A stretch of DNA of 64,000 bases from Candidatus Bathyarchaeota archaeon. GTDB taxonomy: Archaea; Thermoproteota; Bathyarchaeia; Bathyarchaeales; Bathycorpusculaceae. The notes under the pieces are model-generated. The model saw only the letters and a list, made by a program, of their open reading frames with translations, made no database searches and was not told the origin of the DNA. This document shows, one piece after another, positions 53,010 to 61,077 of the stretch. A program made the position numbers and the translations under genes. The stretch's first letter is position 1. The number at the start of each line of letters is the position of its first letter. Location: NCBI GenBank assembly GCA_017883615.1, contig JADGNF010000014.1:1-64000 (forward strand), read 5' to 3'.

Positions 53010-53816
53010 ATGAGCAAAAAACCAATCATAGCAGCAACAACCATTACAGGACTTCTGCTTTCACTATTTGGGATGCAGTTCGTTGAGGTGGCAATTGCCA
53101 ACCCATTTGCTCGTTTCATGCCAATTGATCCGCCAACTGATGCGAAACTTCCCGTAATCACAGTTTTATCCCCAAAGAATGGGGAAGTGTATTCTTCTGC
53201 TAATTTCACTTTTGAGTTTAGCGTCACCAGCCCAGAAACAAACGGGTCTATGCATGTCGAGGAAGTTTATTACGTTACGGATTGGCGGAATGAAGAAACA
53301 TTAGTGAGATATTACGTAAATCCTTTCTCATTAGGTGGGGTCAGCACCTCTGTAAAACCTACATTGCCACCATTCTATGAACCGGCTGGTGCGCCAAGCA
53401 CAATTAATTTTTCGTGTTCGCTGTCAAATGTTACCGAAGGAAACCACCACATACAAGTTCACGCATGGTGCGAATTTTACAATAACACGGGTGCAGCTCA
53501 ATTATATTATTCCCTCAACTCTACCTCATACGCTTATTTCAAAACTTCAGATTCAATTTCACCCTTAGCTGCTCCAACCCCCTCTCCTATTCCAACACCA
53601 CGCCCTAGTCCAAGCTTTACTCCCATCACTTCAGCTCCGGCAGCGGCCTCGCCTTCTGTGCCAGAATTCCCAACCTGGACAGCCGTATCACTAATCGCAA
53701 CAGCTACACTATCGGTAGCCTTGTTCGCGAAAAGAAAGAAAACTCGGATTAATTCAACTTTGAAAAAAGCATTAGTGGAAGAGCGGATGGCAAAGAGCAA
53801 TCCGAAATTGGTCTAA
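53010..53816 (+). CDS. secreted surface protein with PEFPTW C-terminal tail
   Basis: 268 residues from ATG 53010. Signal peptide KKPIIAATTITGLLLSLFGM, beta-sandwich domains with N-x-S/T sequons (YSSANFTFEFSVTSP), a Pro/Ser/Thr linker (PTPSPIPTPRPSPSFTP) and a tail VPEFPTWTAVSLIATATLSV followed by a basic end. The tail matches that of the kelch protein at 44.1 kb, so both may be sorted and anchored the same way. No enzymatic motif. It has no partner gene on its strand nearby. Confidence 0.82.
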   Translation: MSKKPIIAATTITGLLLSLFGMQFVEVAIANPFARFMPIDPPTDAKLPVITVLSPKNGEVYSSANFTFEFSVTSPETNGSMHVEEVYYVTDWRNEETLVRYYVNPFSLGGVSTSVKPTLPPFYEPAGAPSTINFSCSLSNVTEGNHHIQVHAWCEFYNNTGAAQLYYSLNSTSYAYFKTSDSISPLAAPTPSPIPTPRPSPSFTPITSAPAAASPSVPEFPTWTAVSLIATATLSVALFAKRKKTRINSTLKKALVEERMAKSNPKLV

Positions 53817-53984
53817 GATTTTTGCTTTTTCTTGAAGAAAAAACTGCAACGCGGTTTTTGAAAGGCATATTCGTGTCCAAAGTGGAGGGAACCTAACTGC
53901 TGCTGCCTGAAAATAATGCCGTTAAGCAGTTGCATTTGCCTATAAGCTAGTTCTGTCCGTTCTGTGTTTCCCGAGGCATAAGAC

Positions 53985-54182
53985 ATGTACGCTCAAATAA
54001 TGTTAGATTGCCAAACTCGAACAGAATATGTAAGTTGCGAATATTGTATTGCAAAAGAAAGCTGCCATCTCCGCCTAAAGCTCGGCGAGCAAATAGTGAA
54101 TGGAAGTGAACCGTCAAAATCGGCGGTTCCCATTTTACTCTTAAGAACAATTCCCGGCGAAACGGTCTTTCAAACCGCCTAA
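53985..54182 (+). CDS. possible small cysteine-containing protein
   Basis: 65 residues starting MYAQIMLDCQTRTEY, with CEYCIAKESC as a potential metal site. Supported by a TATA-like CCTATAAGC about 40 bases upstream and GAGG ten bases before the ATG. I do not recognise a family, the C-terminal half is featureless, and the opposite strand has a longer ORF (53947-54309), so this call is weak. Confidence 0.35.
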   Translation: MYAQIMLDCQTRTEYVSCEYCIAKESCHLRLKLGEQIVNGSEPSKSAVPILLLRTIPGETVFQTA

Positions 54183-54257
54183 CGTCTCCTCTTTGATTTT
54201 GTGGCTTCCAAAATGAGGAAAAATCTTTGTAGAATGTGGAGTTTTTGGCGAATGTTC

Positions 54258-54476
54258 TTATTCGCCCCAATCTTCGCCTTCGATAGTTAATTCTTGAAGA
54301 TCTGTACATACACCTCCATCACTTACTTTCTTAACTTCTAGTTCTAGGCCGCATCCGGGGCAACTCAGTATTTCCCCTTTTTCTATGTTGCAGGGAACGT
54401 TTAGTTCAGAGTCGCAGTCGGGGCATTTGTTTTTGCCGTCGTTATTTTGTGAATTTGAATTTGTAGATGCGTTCAT
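54258..54476 (-). CDS. lysW: LysW-like amino-group carrier protein
   Basis: 72 residues from ATG 54476 (GGAAAG upstream; the ORF track begins at GTG 54488). A Ser/Asn-rich N-terminus, then zinc ribbon CPDCDSELN and CPGCGLELEVKK, and the C-terminus EDWGE. In Thermus, Sulfolobus and relatives the last Glu of LysW (EDWGE) carries alpha-aminoadipate or glutamate through lysine or arginine synthesis. No lysX, lysZ, lysY, lysJ or lysK gene is in the window. The stretch between ribbon and tail (VSDGGVCTDLQEL) holds an extra Cys. Confidence 0.85.
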   Translation of the reverse strand: MNASTNSNSQNNDGKNKCPDCDSELNVPCNIEKGEILSCPGCGLELEVKKVSDGGVCTDLQELTIEGEDWGE

Positions 54477-54709
54477 TGTTCTTTCCACTTTTCGGGGGAT
54501 GAACTTTCTATAGAAAAGAAAGCTATTAAATATTGTGACTTTTATGTTACAAAATTAACCATTAATGTCCTATTTGACACATTGTTTCGCGTTCAACCTC
54601 ACAAACATTAAAGCAAAAATTCTTGGGAACATTAACTAGTTATAGTAGAGGCTTATTCTTTTTGAATAGCCCAATATTATTCAAAACGCACCCCAAACCA
54701 ATTGCTGAC

Positions 54710-54907
54710 TTATTTTGCTATTGTTTGTACTCTGCCTATTTTGCCGTCTGTAAGTCGGACTTTGATTCCGTGGGGGTGAGTTGGGCTGTTTGTGAGGATG
54801 TCTTTGACGATGCCTTCGGTTAGTTTGCCACTTCGCTGGTCCTGTTTCTGTACGATGTTTACGTGGGTGCCGGGTTTGATTTGGCTTCTTTGAGGGTTGG
54901 ATTGCAT
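54710..54907 (-). CDS. YwbE-family protein (DUF2196)
   Basis: 65 residues from ATG 54907: IKPGTHVNIVQKQDQRSGKLTEGIVKDILTN, then HPHGIKVRLTDGKIGRVQTI, the pattern of YwbE/DUF2196, a small beta-barrel protein present in bacteria and archaea, function unknown. A minus-strand TATA (CACTATAAGG, 54930-54939) is centred 27 bases before the start, so the transcript should be leaderless. Confidence 0.85.
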   Translation of the reverse strand: MQSNPQRSQIKPGTHVNIVQKQDQRSGKLTEGIVKDILTNSPTHPHGIKVRLTDGKIGRVQTIAK

Positions 54908-54929
54908 TTCCAAAGGTGTGTTCTTCGCG

Positions 54930-54939
54930 CCTTATAGTG
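54930..54939 (-). promoter_or_regulatory. TATA box of YwbE gene (leaderless)
   Basis: CACTATAAGG on the minus strand, centred 27 bases before ATG 54907, with no Shine-Dalgarno between. Confidence 0.5.
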
Positions 54940-54982
54940 CATTCGCAAGGGATAAACAAAAATTGTATGTGGAAACGAAACT

Positions 54983-54999
54983 ATTCCTAGGAATATTCC
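54983..54999. repeat. overlapping palindromes upstream of YwbE
   Basis: ATTCCTAGGAAT (perfect 12-bp palindrome, 54983-54994) overlaps GGAATATTCC (perfect 10-bp, 54990-54999). The pair lies some 50 bases upstream of the YwbE TATA and just beyond the 3' end of the zinc-ribbon gene, a place suited to a regulator-binding site. Confidence 0.45.
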
Positions 55000-55031
55000 G
55001 AATTAGGTGAATGCAACTCAAAATCTTGCTG

Positions 55032-55214
55032 TTATCTCTTCAGGTTTTTCTCGTTATAGAGCTCGATGTAGCCGCAGTTTTTGCAGTAAAACGGAATCAC
55101 TTTGTCGCCGCGCACATCGCCAAACTTTACAAGCCGAACCGGTCCGTAACCCGATAACTGATCTGCGGCCGTCATTTCGCCGGCGCATTTAGGGCATTGC
55201 TTAGGCTGGTACAC
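55032..55214 (-). CDS. small zinc ribbon protein
   Basis: 60 residues with CPKCAGEM and YCKNCGYIELY, a classical four-Cys zinc ribbon; GTG start. Similar archaeal ribbons are annotated as nucleic-acid binding, without assigned role. It is the last gene after kae1, bud32 and rdgB on the minus strand (25 bp after rdgB). Confidence 0.8.
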   Translation of the reverse strand: MYQPKQCPKCAGEMTAADQLSGYGPVRLVKFGDVRGDKVIPFYCKNCGYIELYNEKNLKR

Positions 55215-55239
55215 GTTTAGTACTTCGTTAGCTAATTAG

Positions 55240-55806
55240 CTACTGCTGGTTTTTGTACCATTCGGCGAACTTGCTAACCGCTTGCGCGCGGTGGGAAAAC
55301 CCGTTTTTCTCCTTAATGGACATTTCTGCGAAGGTTTTCTTGCTGCCCTTTGGCTGGAAGATTGGGTCAAACCCGAACGCGGACTCAAAATCCGAAATGC
55401 GCTCTTTAGCGGTGATTTCACCTTGGCTTTGGCCTTCAAAGCAAACGGTTTCTCCTGTTTCGCTGTTGCAATACGCTATTGAAGAGCGGAACGTTGCTTT
55501 CCGGTTCTTCACTCCCGCCATCAGTTTGAGGATCCCTTCGTTTTCCACGGTTTTGTAAGCGTAAGCAGCGTATGGACCAGGAAAGCCTTTTAGAGCATCC
55601 ACGAATAATCCTGCGTCCTCCACAATCAGCGGTAAGTGAATCTTTTTGTATGCGTTTGCGGCGCTGGTAGAGGCGATTTCTTTGAGGCTGTCACTTTGGA
55701 TTTCCACGCCTTTCATTCGCATCATTCCAACCCCTAATCCATGTTCCGCCAGCATGACGCGGGCTTCGTTGAATTTGTGAATGTTGCCGGTCGCGAAGAA
55801 AATCAT
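55240..55806 (-). CDS. rdgB: XTP/dITP diphosphatase
   Basis: Ham1/RdgB family: MIFFATGNIHKFNEA, VEDAGLFVDALKGFPG, FGFDPIFQPKG and SHRAQAV. It hydrolyses non-canonical purine triphosphates such as XTP and dITP to monophosphates. The ATG at 55806 gives the usual N-terminus; GTG 55839, right after the bud32 stop and with AGGA upstream, would add 11 residues. It sits behind kae1 and bud32. Confidence 0.93.
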   Translation of the reverse strand: MIFFATGNIHKFNEARVMLAEHGLGVGMMRMKGVEIQSDSLKEIASTSAANAYKKIHLPLIVEDAGLFVDALKGFPGPYAAYAYKTVENEGILKLMAGVKNRKATFRSSIAYCNSETGETVCFEGQSQGEITAKERISDFESAFGFDPIFQPKGSKKTFAEMSIKEKNGFSHRAQAVSKFAEWYKNQQ

Positions 55807-55839
55807 CTTGCCCTTCAATTTCAAACTCACTTGGTGCAC

Positions 55840-56505
55840 CTACGTTTCCTGTTGTCTCTCTGCTACGTAACGCCCTCTTTTTTCTATTTCTCTGATTTTC
55901 ACTAAAACATCTTGCATCCTGTCCGCGCCAACAGCCGAGGCGTAGCCTTCGAGGACGGCGTGGAAGCATTCGTCGGCAACTTGAAAGTGGGTGCTTTGCA
56001 GCGCGCGCCTGAGCAGGTGCAAATCGACGCCTTGGTCTTCCAGCTCCTCGGAGCGGTCCCCCAGTCCAAAGTCGACGAGGAAAATTCTGCCTTCTGCGTT
56101 CAGAATCATGTTGGAGGTGGTTAGGTCTCCGTGGATTATACCATTTTTGTGGAGTTTCCCTACTTCTTCGCCGATGCCATGGCACAGTTCCATCCTGTCG
56201 GCTTCGCAAATGGAGTCCAACAGCTTCTTAACTTGGATTCCTTCAATGTACTCCATGGTTATCGAGGCGTTTTCCACGTCGACGAGGAAAATCAGTGGGG
56301 TCGGCACGCCTGCCCGTTTGGCGTCATGCATCAATTGGGGTTCGTGCACCGTTCGGTAGCGTCTAATCGTCTGGTCCAGTTGGGGTGGGCGGTATTTTTT
56401 TGGCAGCCGCTGTTTGATGACGACGCGTCGTCCGTGCCAATCGGCGATGTAAAGGCTGGCTTCGGCTCCTTTCTTTAGCAAGACGCTCACAGCGTTTTCA
56501 CCCAT
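55840..56505 (-). CDS. bud32: KEOPS kinase/ATPase Bud32
   Basis: About 221 residues from ATG 56505 (GGTGGA upstream). Small kinase fold: EASLYIADWHGRRVVIKQR (Lys of the ATP site), IIHGDLTTSNMIL (catalytic loop) and LVDFGLGDRSEELEDQGVDLH (DFG and the Bud32 signature). Bud32 (PRPK) supports t6A synthesis with Kae1. It is a separate gene, overlapping kae1 by 19 bp, and not fused as in some euryarchaea. Confidence 0.94.
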   Translation of the reverse strand: MGENAVSVLLKKGAEASLYIADWHGRRVVIKQRLPKKYRPPQLDQTIRRYRTVHEPQLMHDAKRAGVPTPLIFLVDVENASITMEYIEGIQVKKLLDSICEADRMELCHGIGEEVGKLHKNGIIHGDLTTSNMILNAEGRIFLVDFGLGDRSEELEDQGVDLHLLRRALQSTHFQVADECFHAVLEGYASAVGADRMQDVLVKIREIEKRGRYVAERQQET

Positions 56506-57512
56506 GGTACATCCACCTTGTCCACGCGCCAACGAACCTTAACAAAACTCTCCTCAACAGGAGTCGTTAGCCCATTCATGTAAGCCAACGCGCCCGTCCA
56601 AGCAATCATTGCACCGTTGTCCGTGGCAAACTTTTGGGGTACCACGCTAAACTTAGCATCGTGCTCCCCAGCGATTACTTCCAGCATAGATTGTAAGCGT
56701 TTGTTTGCCGCCACTCCTCCTGTCAGCAGAACTTCTTTCTTCTCGGTGTGAGCTAACGCACGCTCAGTGACCTCTGTAACCATGGAAAAGGCGTTCTCCT
56801 GTAAACTAAAACACACATCCTCCAGCCGTTCACCTTTTTTCAACGCAGCAGATGCCGCGGTGAGCAACCCGCTTAGACTCATATCCATACCCTTCACCAC
56901 GTAAGGTAAAGAGACCAGCTTCTCCCCTTTCGCCGCCAAAAGCTCCACTGCAGCGCCAAGAGGTGTCCCTTTTTGGTTTTTGATTCCTGCTTCCCGAGCG
57001 AACACATCGAGGCAGTTGCCCAATGCGATATCTAGGGTTTCGCCAAAGATGCGGTAACGCCCCGAAGCATAGGCGGTGACCATAGTGTTGCCTCCGGAAG
57101 CGTAAAGCGTAAGTGGGTCTTGGGCACCGGTTTGGAGTTTACCAATTTCGATGTGCCCCACGGAGTGGTTGACACCGACAAGCGGGATGCCAAGGTAAGC
57201 AGAGAGGGCACGGGCTACAGTGGCTCCTGTACGCAGGCACGGCCCCAATCCGGGTCCCTGAGCAAACGCCACCAACGAAATCTCCTTGGGTTTCAATTGG
57301 GCTTTGGCGAAGGCTTCTGAAAGGACTTTGTCGGCGACCTCTGAATGGTGCCTTGCAGCTTCCCGCGGGTGAATGCCACCTGCTTCAGGCACATAACCGT
57401 CCGTAACGTTTGCAAGGATTTTGCCATCAAATGCAGCTACTCCGACTCCGAAGTCGTCAGCTGTGGATTCGATGCCTAAACAGAACCTTTCAGCCGGTTT
57501 GCCAGTCCCCAT
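56487..57512 (-). CDS. kae1: KEOPS catalytic subunit Kae1
   Basis: 341 residues of ASKHA fold. Metal-binding NHSVGHIEIG (HxxxH), FAQGPGLGPCLRTG, ASGGNTMV and GGVAANKRLQ are the Kae1/TsaD landmarks. It transfers threonylcarbamoyl from its adenylate to A37 of ANN-reading tRNAs. The gene leads a minus-strand operon kae1-bud32-rdgB-zinc ribbon. ATG start with AAAGGAAA upstream and a promoter region shared with divergent TFE beta. Confidence 0.95.
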   Translation of the reverse strand: MGTGKPAERFCLGIESTADDFGVGVAAFDGKILANVTDGYVPEAGGIHPREAARHHSEVADKVLSEAFAKAQLKPKEISLVAFAQGPGLGPCLRTGATVARALSAYLGIPLVGVNHSVGHIEIGKLQTGAQDPLTLYASGGNTMVTAYASGRYRIFGETLDIALGNCLDVFAREAGIKNQKGTPLGAAVELLAAKGEKLVSLPYVVKGMDMSLSGLLTAASAALKKGERLEDVCFSLQENAFSMVTEVTERALAHTEKKEVLLTGGVAANKRLQSMLEVIAGEHDAKFSVVPQKFATDNGAMIAWTGALAYMNGLTTPVEESFVKVRWRVDKVDVPWVKTL

Positions 57513-57581
57513 TTTTTAGTTATTTCCTTTACGGTTAATTCGCTAGGTTTCTAGGATACACTTTTTATGTCGCAACCTGCG

Positions 57582-57590
57582 CTTATATAT
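57582..57590 (+). promoter_or_regulatory. TATA box of the TFE beta gene
   Basis: CTTATATAT is centred about 31 bases before ATG 57617, leaving a leader of only some four bases; a second TATA-like CTATATTAA follows. No Shine-Dalgarno. Confidence 0.5.
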
Positions 57591-57616
57591 GCTATATTAA
57601 TTGGAATTGACCAAAG

Positions 57617-58000
57617 ATGCCGAAACGTAACGACTTAGAGCAGAAAGCCCTTCATTTCGTCGTAAACACGGGTTACCAAGGCGTGTTGCAGTCTGAGCTG
57701 TGGCGAGAACTGGGCGCCAGCAGCCGCGAAGGCAGCCGAGTCGCCATTAAATTGGAAGAAAAAGCACTTATCCGCAGAGAAAAAGAACTGGAAGGCGGAA
57801 GATGGACCTACAGACTCTTCCCCAAGCGCATGCCAGCCAGCATCGAGACTATAGTGGATTGCCCCTGCCTCATGTGCCAAGACAACGCACGGTGCGACCC
57901 AACAACAACAATTTCGCCCAAAAGCTGCGAGAAACTTACTGGCTGGATAACAGGGCTAGATAAACCTGAAGTAGACCCAGTCGATACCCCAACGGTGTAG
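57617..58000 (+). CDS. TFE beta / RPC34-like transcription factor with Fe-S motif
   Basis: 127 residues. A winged helix (about 8-70: HFVVNTGYQGVLQSELWRELG, SRVAIKLEEKALIRRE) is followed by a Cys cluster CPCLMCQDNARC...ISPKSCEKLTGWI. The C-x-n-C...ISP-x-x-C pattern is that of the [4Fe-4S] domain of RPC34/RPC39 and of archaeal TFE beta, which pairs with TFE alpha during promoter opening. Cys 82, 84, 87, 93 and 104 are the candidate ligands, one more than needed. Divergent from kae1. Confidence 0.82.
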   Translation: MPKRNDLEQKALHFVVNTGYQGVLQSELWRELGASSREGSRVAIKLEEKALIRREKELEGGRWTYRLFPKRMPASIETIVDCPCLMCQDNARCDPTTTISPKSCEKLTGWITGLDKPEVDPVDTPTV

Positions 58001-58006
58001 ATTCTA

Positions 58007-58666
58007 GTGGGAAAAACAAAAACGTGGATTAGAGAACGCAAACAAGAATACTATTATAAAAAAGCTAAAACGGAAAACTACCGATCCCGCGCCACCTACA
58101 AGCTCGCCCAAACAATAGAGAAATACCGCTTCATAAAACACGGCAATGTTGTCGTCGATTTAGGCGCGGCCCCGGGCGGATGGATCCAAGCGGCAAGAAA
58201 AGCAACTACCAAAGCAGGCTTCGTCTTGGGTGTGGATCTCAAACCCATCGCGCCCTTTGAGCAAGCATATATACGCACCATTGTATGCGACATGACCGAG
58301 CCCACCGCAATACAAGAAATCCTCAGTTTCCTCCCAGGAAAAGCCGACGTCGTAATCTCAGACATGTCCCCCAACATTTCAGGCGTGTGGGAAGTTGACC
58401 AAGCAAGGCAAATAGACTTGGCGACCAAAGCACTGAATGTCGCACGTCAAATTCTTTGTCCAAACGGAAACTTTTTCACTAAAGTTTTCGAAGGCGACCA
58501 ATTCAAAGCGTACTTCGAAAAAGTGAAGCTGTACTTTAACGAGGTCAAACTGATTAAGCCCAAGGCTAGCCGCTCACAGAGCAGCGAAATGTACATTCTG
58601 GCGTTAGGTTTAAAGTCAACTGAAGAAGCCGACAGTAAACCTAATTCTCTCGAACCCTCCTCTTAA
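58007..58666 (+). CDS. rlmE: RrmJ/FtsJ-type rRNA or tRNA 2'-O-methyltransferase
   Basis: 219 residues: SAM motif VVVDLGAAPGGWIQAA, acid DVVISDMSPN, and the catalytic Lys in FFTKVFEG; with the N-terminal Lys this is the K-D-K-E tetrad of 2'-O-methyltransferases. RlmE acts on U2552 of 23S rRNA; archaeal members may also act on tRNA. GTG start, 6 bp after TFE beta, and the C-terminal 20 residues are a Ser/Pro-rich tail. Confidence 0.92.
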   Translation: MGKTKTWIRERKQEYYYKKAKTENYRSRATYKLAQTIEKYRFIKHGNVVVDLGAAPGGWIQAARKATTKAGFVLGVDLKPIAPFEQAYIRTIVCDMTEPTAIQEILSFLPGKADVVISDMSPNISGVWEVDQARQIDLATKALNVARQILCPNGNFFTKVFEGDQFKAYFEKVKLYFNEVKLIKPKASRSQSSEMYILALGLKSTEEADSKPNSLEPSS

Positions 58667-58681
58667 CTTTAGGTGCTTGAT

Positions 58682-59374
58682 TTGAGGATTATTTCAGCTG
58701 ATTCCGCAGCCGCCATACTCGACGACAAATTCAACCCGTTACAATTAGTTGCCTCCGTGGCGGTGTTGGTTGAAGCGCCCTACAGAGAAGCCCATATTCG
58801 ATTAGCGGAACCAATTTTCAAAGAAGTTGATGACTCTTTTGATGTTATAGTGAACGAAGCCCAACTCTGCCAAGTCCTGCTGGAAACCGTCCAAGCTGAC
58901 GTGGTCCATTTAGATTCTTCTTTAGGAGCAGTTCCCGTGGACGAGTTGTCGCCCGTAGAGTTGGCGAACATGAAAGTATCCAACAAAGCTCGCGGCAACT
59001 TGCTAAAGATTCTTCCAAAGTTGCGACGAACCGCTGGAGAAATTCGGCGGAAACATGGTATTGAGATGTTGGCTATTGGCAAAGAAAGCATCGCGGTTCG
59101 GATTGCGGAATTGACTGCAGGTGCCGAAGCCGTTCTCTTCGCATGTGGCAAAGCGGTGGATGAGAGGGAGCCTCTTATGCTGGGGTTGCCCACAAGGTGC
59201 GAGCATCGCGTGGCAGACAACAAAGTTTACTTGCATTCCCTCATCGAAGCCGAACATGATGTTAGAGGATACGCCAACGACACCACAGACATTTTAGGCA
59301 AAGCAAGATTGACGGAAATGTTAAATCCCGTAGCAAGAGGCTTCCGAGCCCTAAAGATAACGCCCAGAACCTAA
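58682..59374 (+). CDS. DUF4152-like archaeal protein
   Basis: 230 residues from TTG 58682 with AGGTG six bases upstream (ORF track: GTG 58673). Pattern MRIISADSAAAILDDKFNPLQLVASVAVLVE, VVHLDSSLG, AIGKESIAVRIAELTAG resembles the archaeal DUF4152 family, whose structure suggests an RNase H-like or nucleotide-binding fold; function unknown. It follows the rRNA methyltransferase closely, suggesting an RNA-related role. Confidence 0.65.
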   Translation: MRIISADSAAAILDDKFNPLQLVASVAVLVEAPYREAHIRLAEPIFKEVDDSFDVIVNEAQLCQVLLETVQADVVHLDSSLGAVPVDELSPVELANMKVSNKARGNLLKILPKLRRTAGEIRRKHGIEMLAIGKESIAVRIAELTAGAEAVLFACGKAVDEREPLMLGLPTRCEHRVADNKVYLHSLIEAEHDVRGYANDTTDILGKARLTEMLNPVARGFRALKITPRT

Positions 59375-59424
59375 CGTGTGTTAAATGTGGCAAAACCTTT
59401 TAGCTCACGCAAGGAACCCTTTCG

Positions 59425-60126
59425 GTGGTGGTTGTTTTGGAAGAGCAGAAGCCCGTTGTTTCGCCTTGGGAAGCCGCGTTAGTAATTATCGTTACGTTCT
59501 TCGTTTTCCTATTCATCGGCGCTTTTCTCCTCTTCACCGTCGGCGAAGCTCCAACGCTGGTAGTTGGCGAACTCCTCATACTCGCCGTTCCCCTAATTTA
59601 TCTGCTCAGTAAACGCATCAACATTAAGACCTACGTTAAACTGAACCCAAACCCAAAATACCTTTTGATAGGTTTAGGCTGCGGCGCGCTGCTCTTGCTT
59701 CTGAACATTATAGTTACGAATGGTCTAACTGCTGTTCTCGGGCAGAGCCAAGCCGTACAACAATCAAACGAAACCATCTCCACGTTAAGCGGCACATCAT
59801 TTGGCTTCGCTGCCGTCGTGGCATCGCTTTCTTTGGCGGGCATCTGCGAAGAATTCGCATTCCGCGGGTTCCTTCAAAACTCACTCTTCAAATCGCTACA
59901 TATAAACCCAAAATACTCCAAATACTCCTTCGCGATAGCAGTAGTCATCGCGGCGGGCGTTTTTGGGCTCTTCCATTTTGACCCTCAAGGCGTCTACACT
60001 CTTTCCGCATTCATAACTGGACTCGCTTTAGGCGGAATCTACCACAAATGGAATTACACAACTTCTGCAACGGCGCATGCCAGCATGAATCTCATGGTAC
60101 TCGCTTTGGTTATGTTTGGATTCTAA
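59425..60126 (+). CDS. CPBP family intramembrane metalloprotease
   Basis: 233 residues, about seven or eight membrane helices. The three metal-site motifs are present: CEEFAFRGFLQ (EExxxR), FGLFHFDPQG (FxxxH) and HASMNL. CPBP (Abi) proteins relate to the Rce1 prenyl protease; roles include protein maturation and peptide immunity, not decidable here. GTG start; the stop overlaps convergent nadC by four bases. Confidence 0.9.
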   Translation: MVVVLEEQKPVVSPWEAALVIIVTFFVFLFIGAFLLFTVGEAPTLVVGELLILAVPLIYLLSKRINIKTYVKLNPNPKYLLIGLGCGALLLLLNIIVTNGLTAVLGQSQAVQQSNETISTLSGTSFGFAAVVASLSLAGICEEFAFRGFLQNSLFKSLHINPKYSKYSFAIAVVIAAGVFGLFHFDPQGVYTLSAFITGLALGGIYHKWNYTTSATAHASMNLMVLALVMFGF

Positions 60127-60983
60127 GCAGCCTTGACGATTTCCAGACTTATGTCGAGGGCTTTGACACTGTGAGTCAACTCGCCTAAACTGATAAGGTT
60201 CACACCAGCCGCAGCGTACGCCAGCAGGTTCTCTGATGTGATTCCGCCGCTTGCTTCCAACAAAACCTTACCCTCTAAACCCGCTTTCTGGAGCAAACCC
60301 ATCGCTTCCACGATTTGTTCAGGAGAGAAATTGTCCAGCATGACAATGTCTACACCCAACTTGGCAGCTTTCACAGCATCGGTGGGTTTTGTGACTTCTA
60401 CTTCGATTTTCTTGCTAAACGACGCATTCTGATTGGCAAGTTTGATGGCGTTTTCCAAGCTTCCCGCCACAATAACGTGGTTGTCTTTTATGAGAATCAT
60501 GTCGTCCAAATGCAGCCGATGCGAGTCCCCGCCTCCGACCACTACCGCCTTCTTGTCGAAGTACAACATTCCAAGCGCGGACTTGCGGGTCGCCGCTATA
60601 CGGGTCTTCAGATGTGCTTTTCTGATTTTTTCGGTGAGAATATTTGTGGCTGTTGCTATGCCACTCATTCGGGAAAGTAAGTTCAGCATAGTTCTCTCCA
60701 CTGTGAGAATGGTCCCAGCGTCCCCTGAGACAGCCATGATAACTTCCCCCTTCATCACTTTGTCCCCGTCAACAACTTCCAAATTGACCTGAAGCCCCAA
60801 AGATTCTGCAAGGATTGCAGCTTCCTCAACTCCAGCAACGATTCCATCACTTTTAGCAATGACTTCCGCTTGAGCCGTGCATTCAGAGGGAGCAATAGCT
60901 GCGCTAGTTACGTCGCCTTCTCCAACGTCGTCAGCGAGTAGTCGAAGAAGTTTTTCCTCCAGCAATCTACGCGGAATAAACAT
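60123..60983 (-). CDS. nadC: nicotinate-nucleotide pyrophosphorylase (carboxylating)
   Basis: 286 residues: N-terminal EGDVTSAAIAP, the substrate loop RIAATRKSALGMLYFDKKAV, GGDSHRLHLDDMILIKDNHV, EVEVTK and LLEASGGI. It converts quinolinate and PRPP to nicotinate mononucleotide, CO2 and PPi in de novo NAD synthesis. No nadA or nadB is nearby. TTR usually reads TTRKT; here ATRKS. Confidence 0.94.
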   Translation of the reverse strand: MFIPRRLLEEKLLRLLADDVGEGDVTSAAIAPSECTAQAEVIAKSDGIVAGVEEAAILAESLGLQVNLEVVDGDKVMKGEVIMAVSGDAGTILTVERTMLNLLSRMSGIATATNILTEKIRKAHLKTRIAATRKSALGMLYFDKKAVVVGGGDSHRLHLDDMILIKDNHVIVAGSLENAIKLANQNASFSKKIEVEVTKPTDAVKAAKLGVDIVMLDNFSPEQIVEAMGLLQKAGLEGKVLLEASGGITSENLLAYAAAGVNLISLGELTHSVKALDISLEIVKAA

Positions 60984-61040
60984 AACTCTACCTCAGACGT
61001 TTTGCCTTAAAAACACTTCCCGCAAAAGTTCGGTTTAGGG

Positions 61041-61050
61041 TATAATTAAA
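61041..61050 (+). promoter_or_regulatory. TATA box of the GT28-like gene
   Basis: TATAATTAAA is centred 27-32 bases before the in-frame starts TTG 61072 and ATG 61078, so the transcript should have almost no leader. Confidence 0.5.
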
Positions 61051-61077
61051 ATAAACCCACCTCAGCAATGTTTGTCT

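Noticed and set aside
53826-53842. Palindrome TTTTTCTTGAAGAAAAA after the surface protein gene, as a terminator
   Set aside because: A hairpin is possible, but the long T-run is inside the stem and not after it; termination here is plausible yet unsupported.
53947-54309. 120-codon minus-strand ORF
   Set aside because: It overlaps the LysW gene out of frame and is rich in Arg/Phe without pattern; judged a shadow.
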